Source of the DNA: Macrobrachium rosenbergii
Lineage: Eukaryota > Arthropoda > Malacostraca > Decapoda > Palaemonidae
Length of the DNA: 64,000 bases
Direction of reading: 5' to 3'
Assembly: GCF_040412425.1 (NCBI RefSeq)
Contig: NC_089789.1
Span: forward strand, 31,307,106 to 31,371,105
Under the pieces are notes generated by a model. It saw only the letters and a program-made list of their open reading frames with translations, was not told where the DNA came from and searched no databases. Numbering within the stretch: the first letter of the stretch is position 1; each line of letters opens with the position of its first letter. The translations under genes were made by a program, and so were the position numbers. This document shows positions 63,969 to 64,000 of the stretch, in pieces.

Positions 63969-64000
63969 TCGTGTAGAAATCCACAATGATGGAAGAAGAA

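Overview
This is eukaryotic DNA, AT-rich and intron-rich, almost certainly from an arthropod and most probably a decapod crustacean. The reasons are an arthropod-type Su(H)/CSL protein, an arthropod-specific ionotropic receptor (IR), very long (TA)n, (GA)n and (ATT)n microsatellites, and dispersed repeats that resemble, from memory only, repeats common in caridean prawns such as Macrobrachium. The genus is inference.

Layout. (1) 1-4.3 kb: the last three coding exons of Suppressor of Hairless (Su(H)/RBPJ, the Notch-pathway DNA-binding factor) on the + strand. The gene ends in a 30-residue polyglutamine tract and has a ~1.4 kb 3'UTR with an AATAAA at 4263. The 5' part lies outside the window. 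(2) 4.3-38 kb: a gene desert holding decayed mobile DNA. It contains a LINE ORF1 zinc-knuckle relic (7.6 kb), a LINE reverse-transcriptase tail on the minus strand (12.3-12.7 kb), a LINE RNase H relic (23.2-23.9 kb), MITEs with clear terminal inverted repeats (15.6, 34.0 and 35.0 kb), several tandem repeats, and large imperfect palindromes with almost no loop (21.6, 22.1 and 34.4 kb). A short minus-strand open exon at 9.8-10.0 kb with splice acceptor, stop and poly(A) signal may be the 3' end of an unrecognised gene. (3) 38-64 kb: an abrupt change to dense microsatellites. In the middle (42.1-55.2 kb, + strand) is a complete 12-exon gene for a divergent ionotropic receptor of 669 residues. All eleven introns are phase-consistent and the reading frame is intact from a signal peptide to a fourth membrane segment. 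Its introns carry SINE-like repeats, a 33-bp minisatellite, a tRNA-derived SINE and a multi-hairpin repeat. (4) 55.2-64 kb: no firm gene; another large palindrome at 59 kb, a CpG-retaining block with a possible minus-strand Gln/Cys-rich exon at 60.5-60.8 kb, and a hAT-like MITE at 62.6 kb.

The two genes have no evident functional link: one is a nuclear transcription factor, the other a chemosensory-type cation channel. The least ordinary features are the recurring loop-poor palindromes, a possible truncated receptor isoform made by intronic polyadenylation, and the sharp change in microsatellite density near 38 kb. No computation or database search was run. Exon boundaries were assigned by eye from GT/AG sites and phase.
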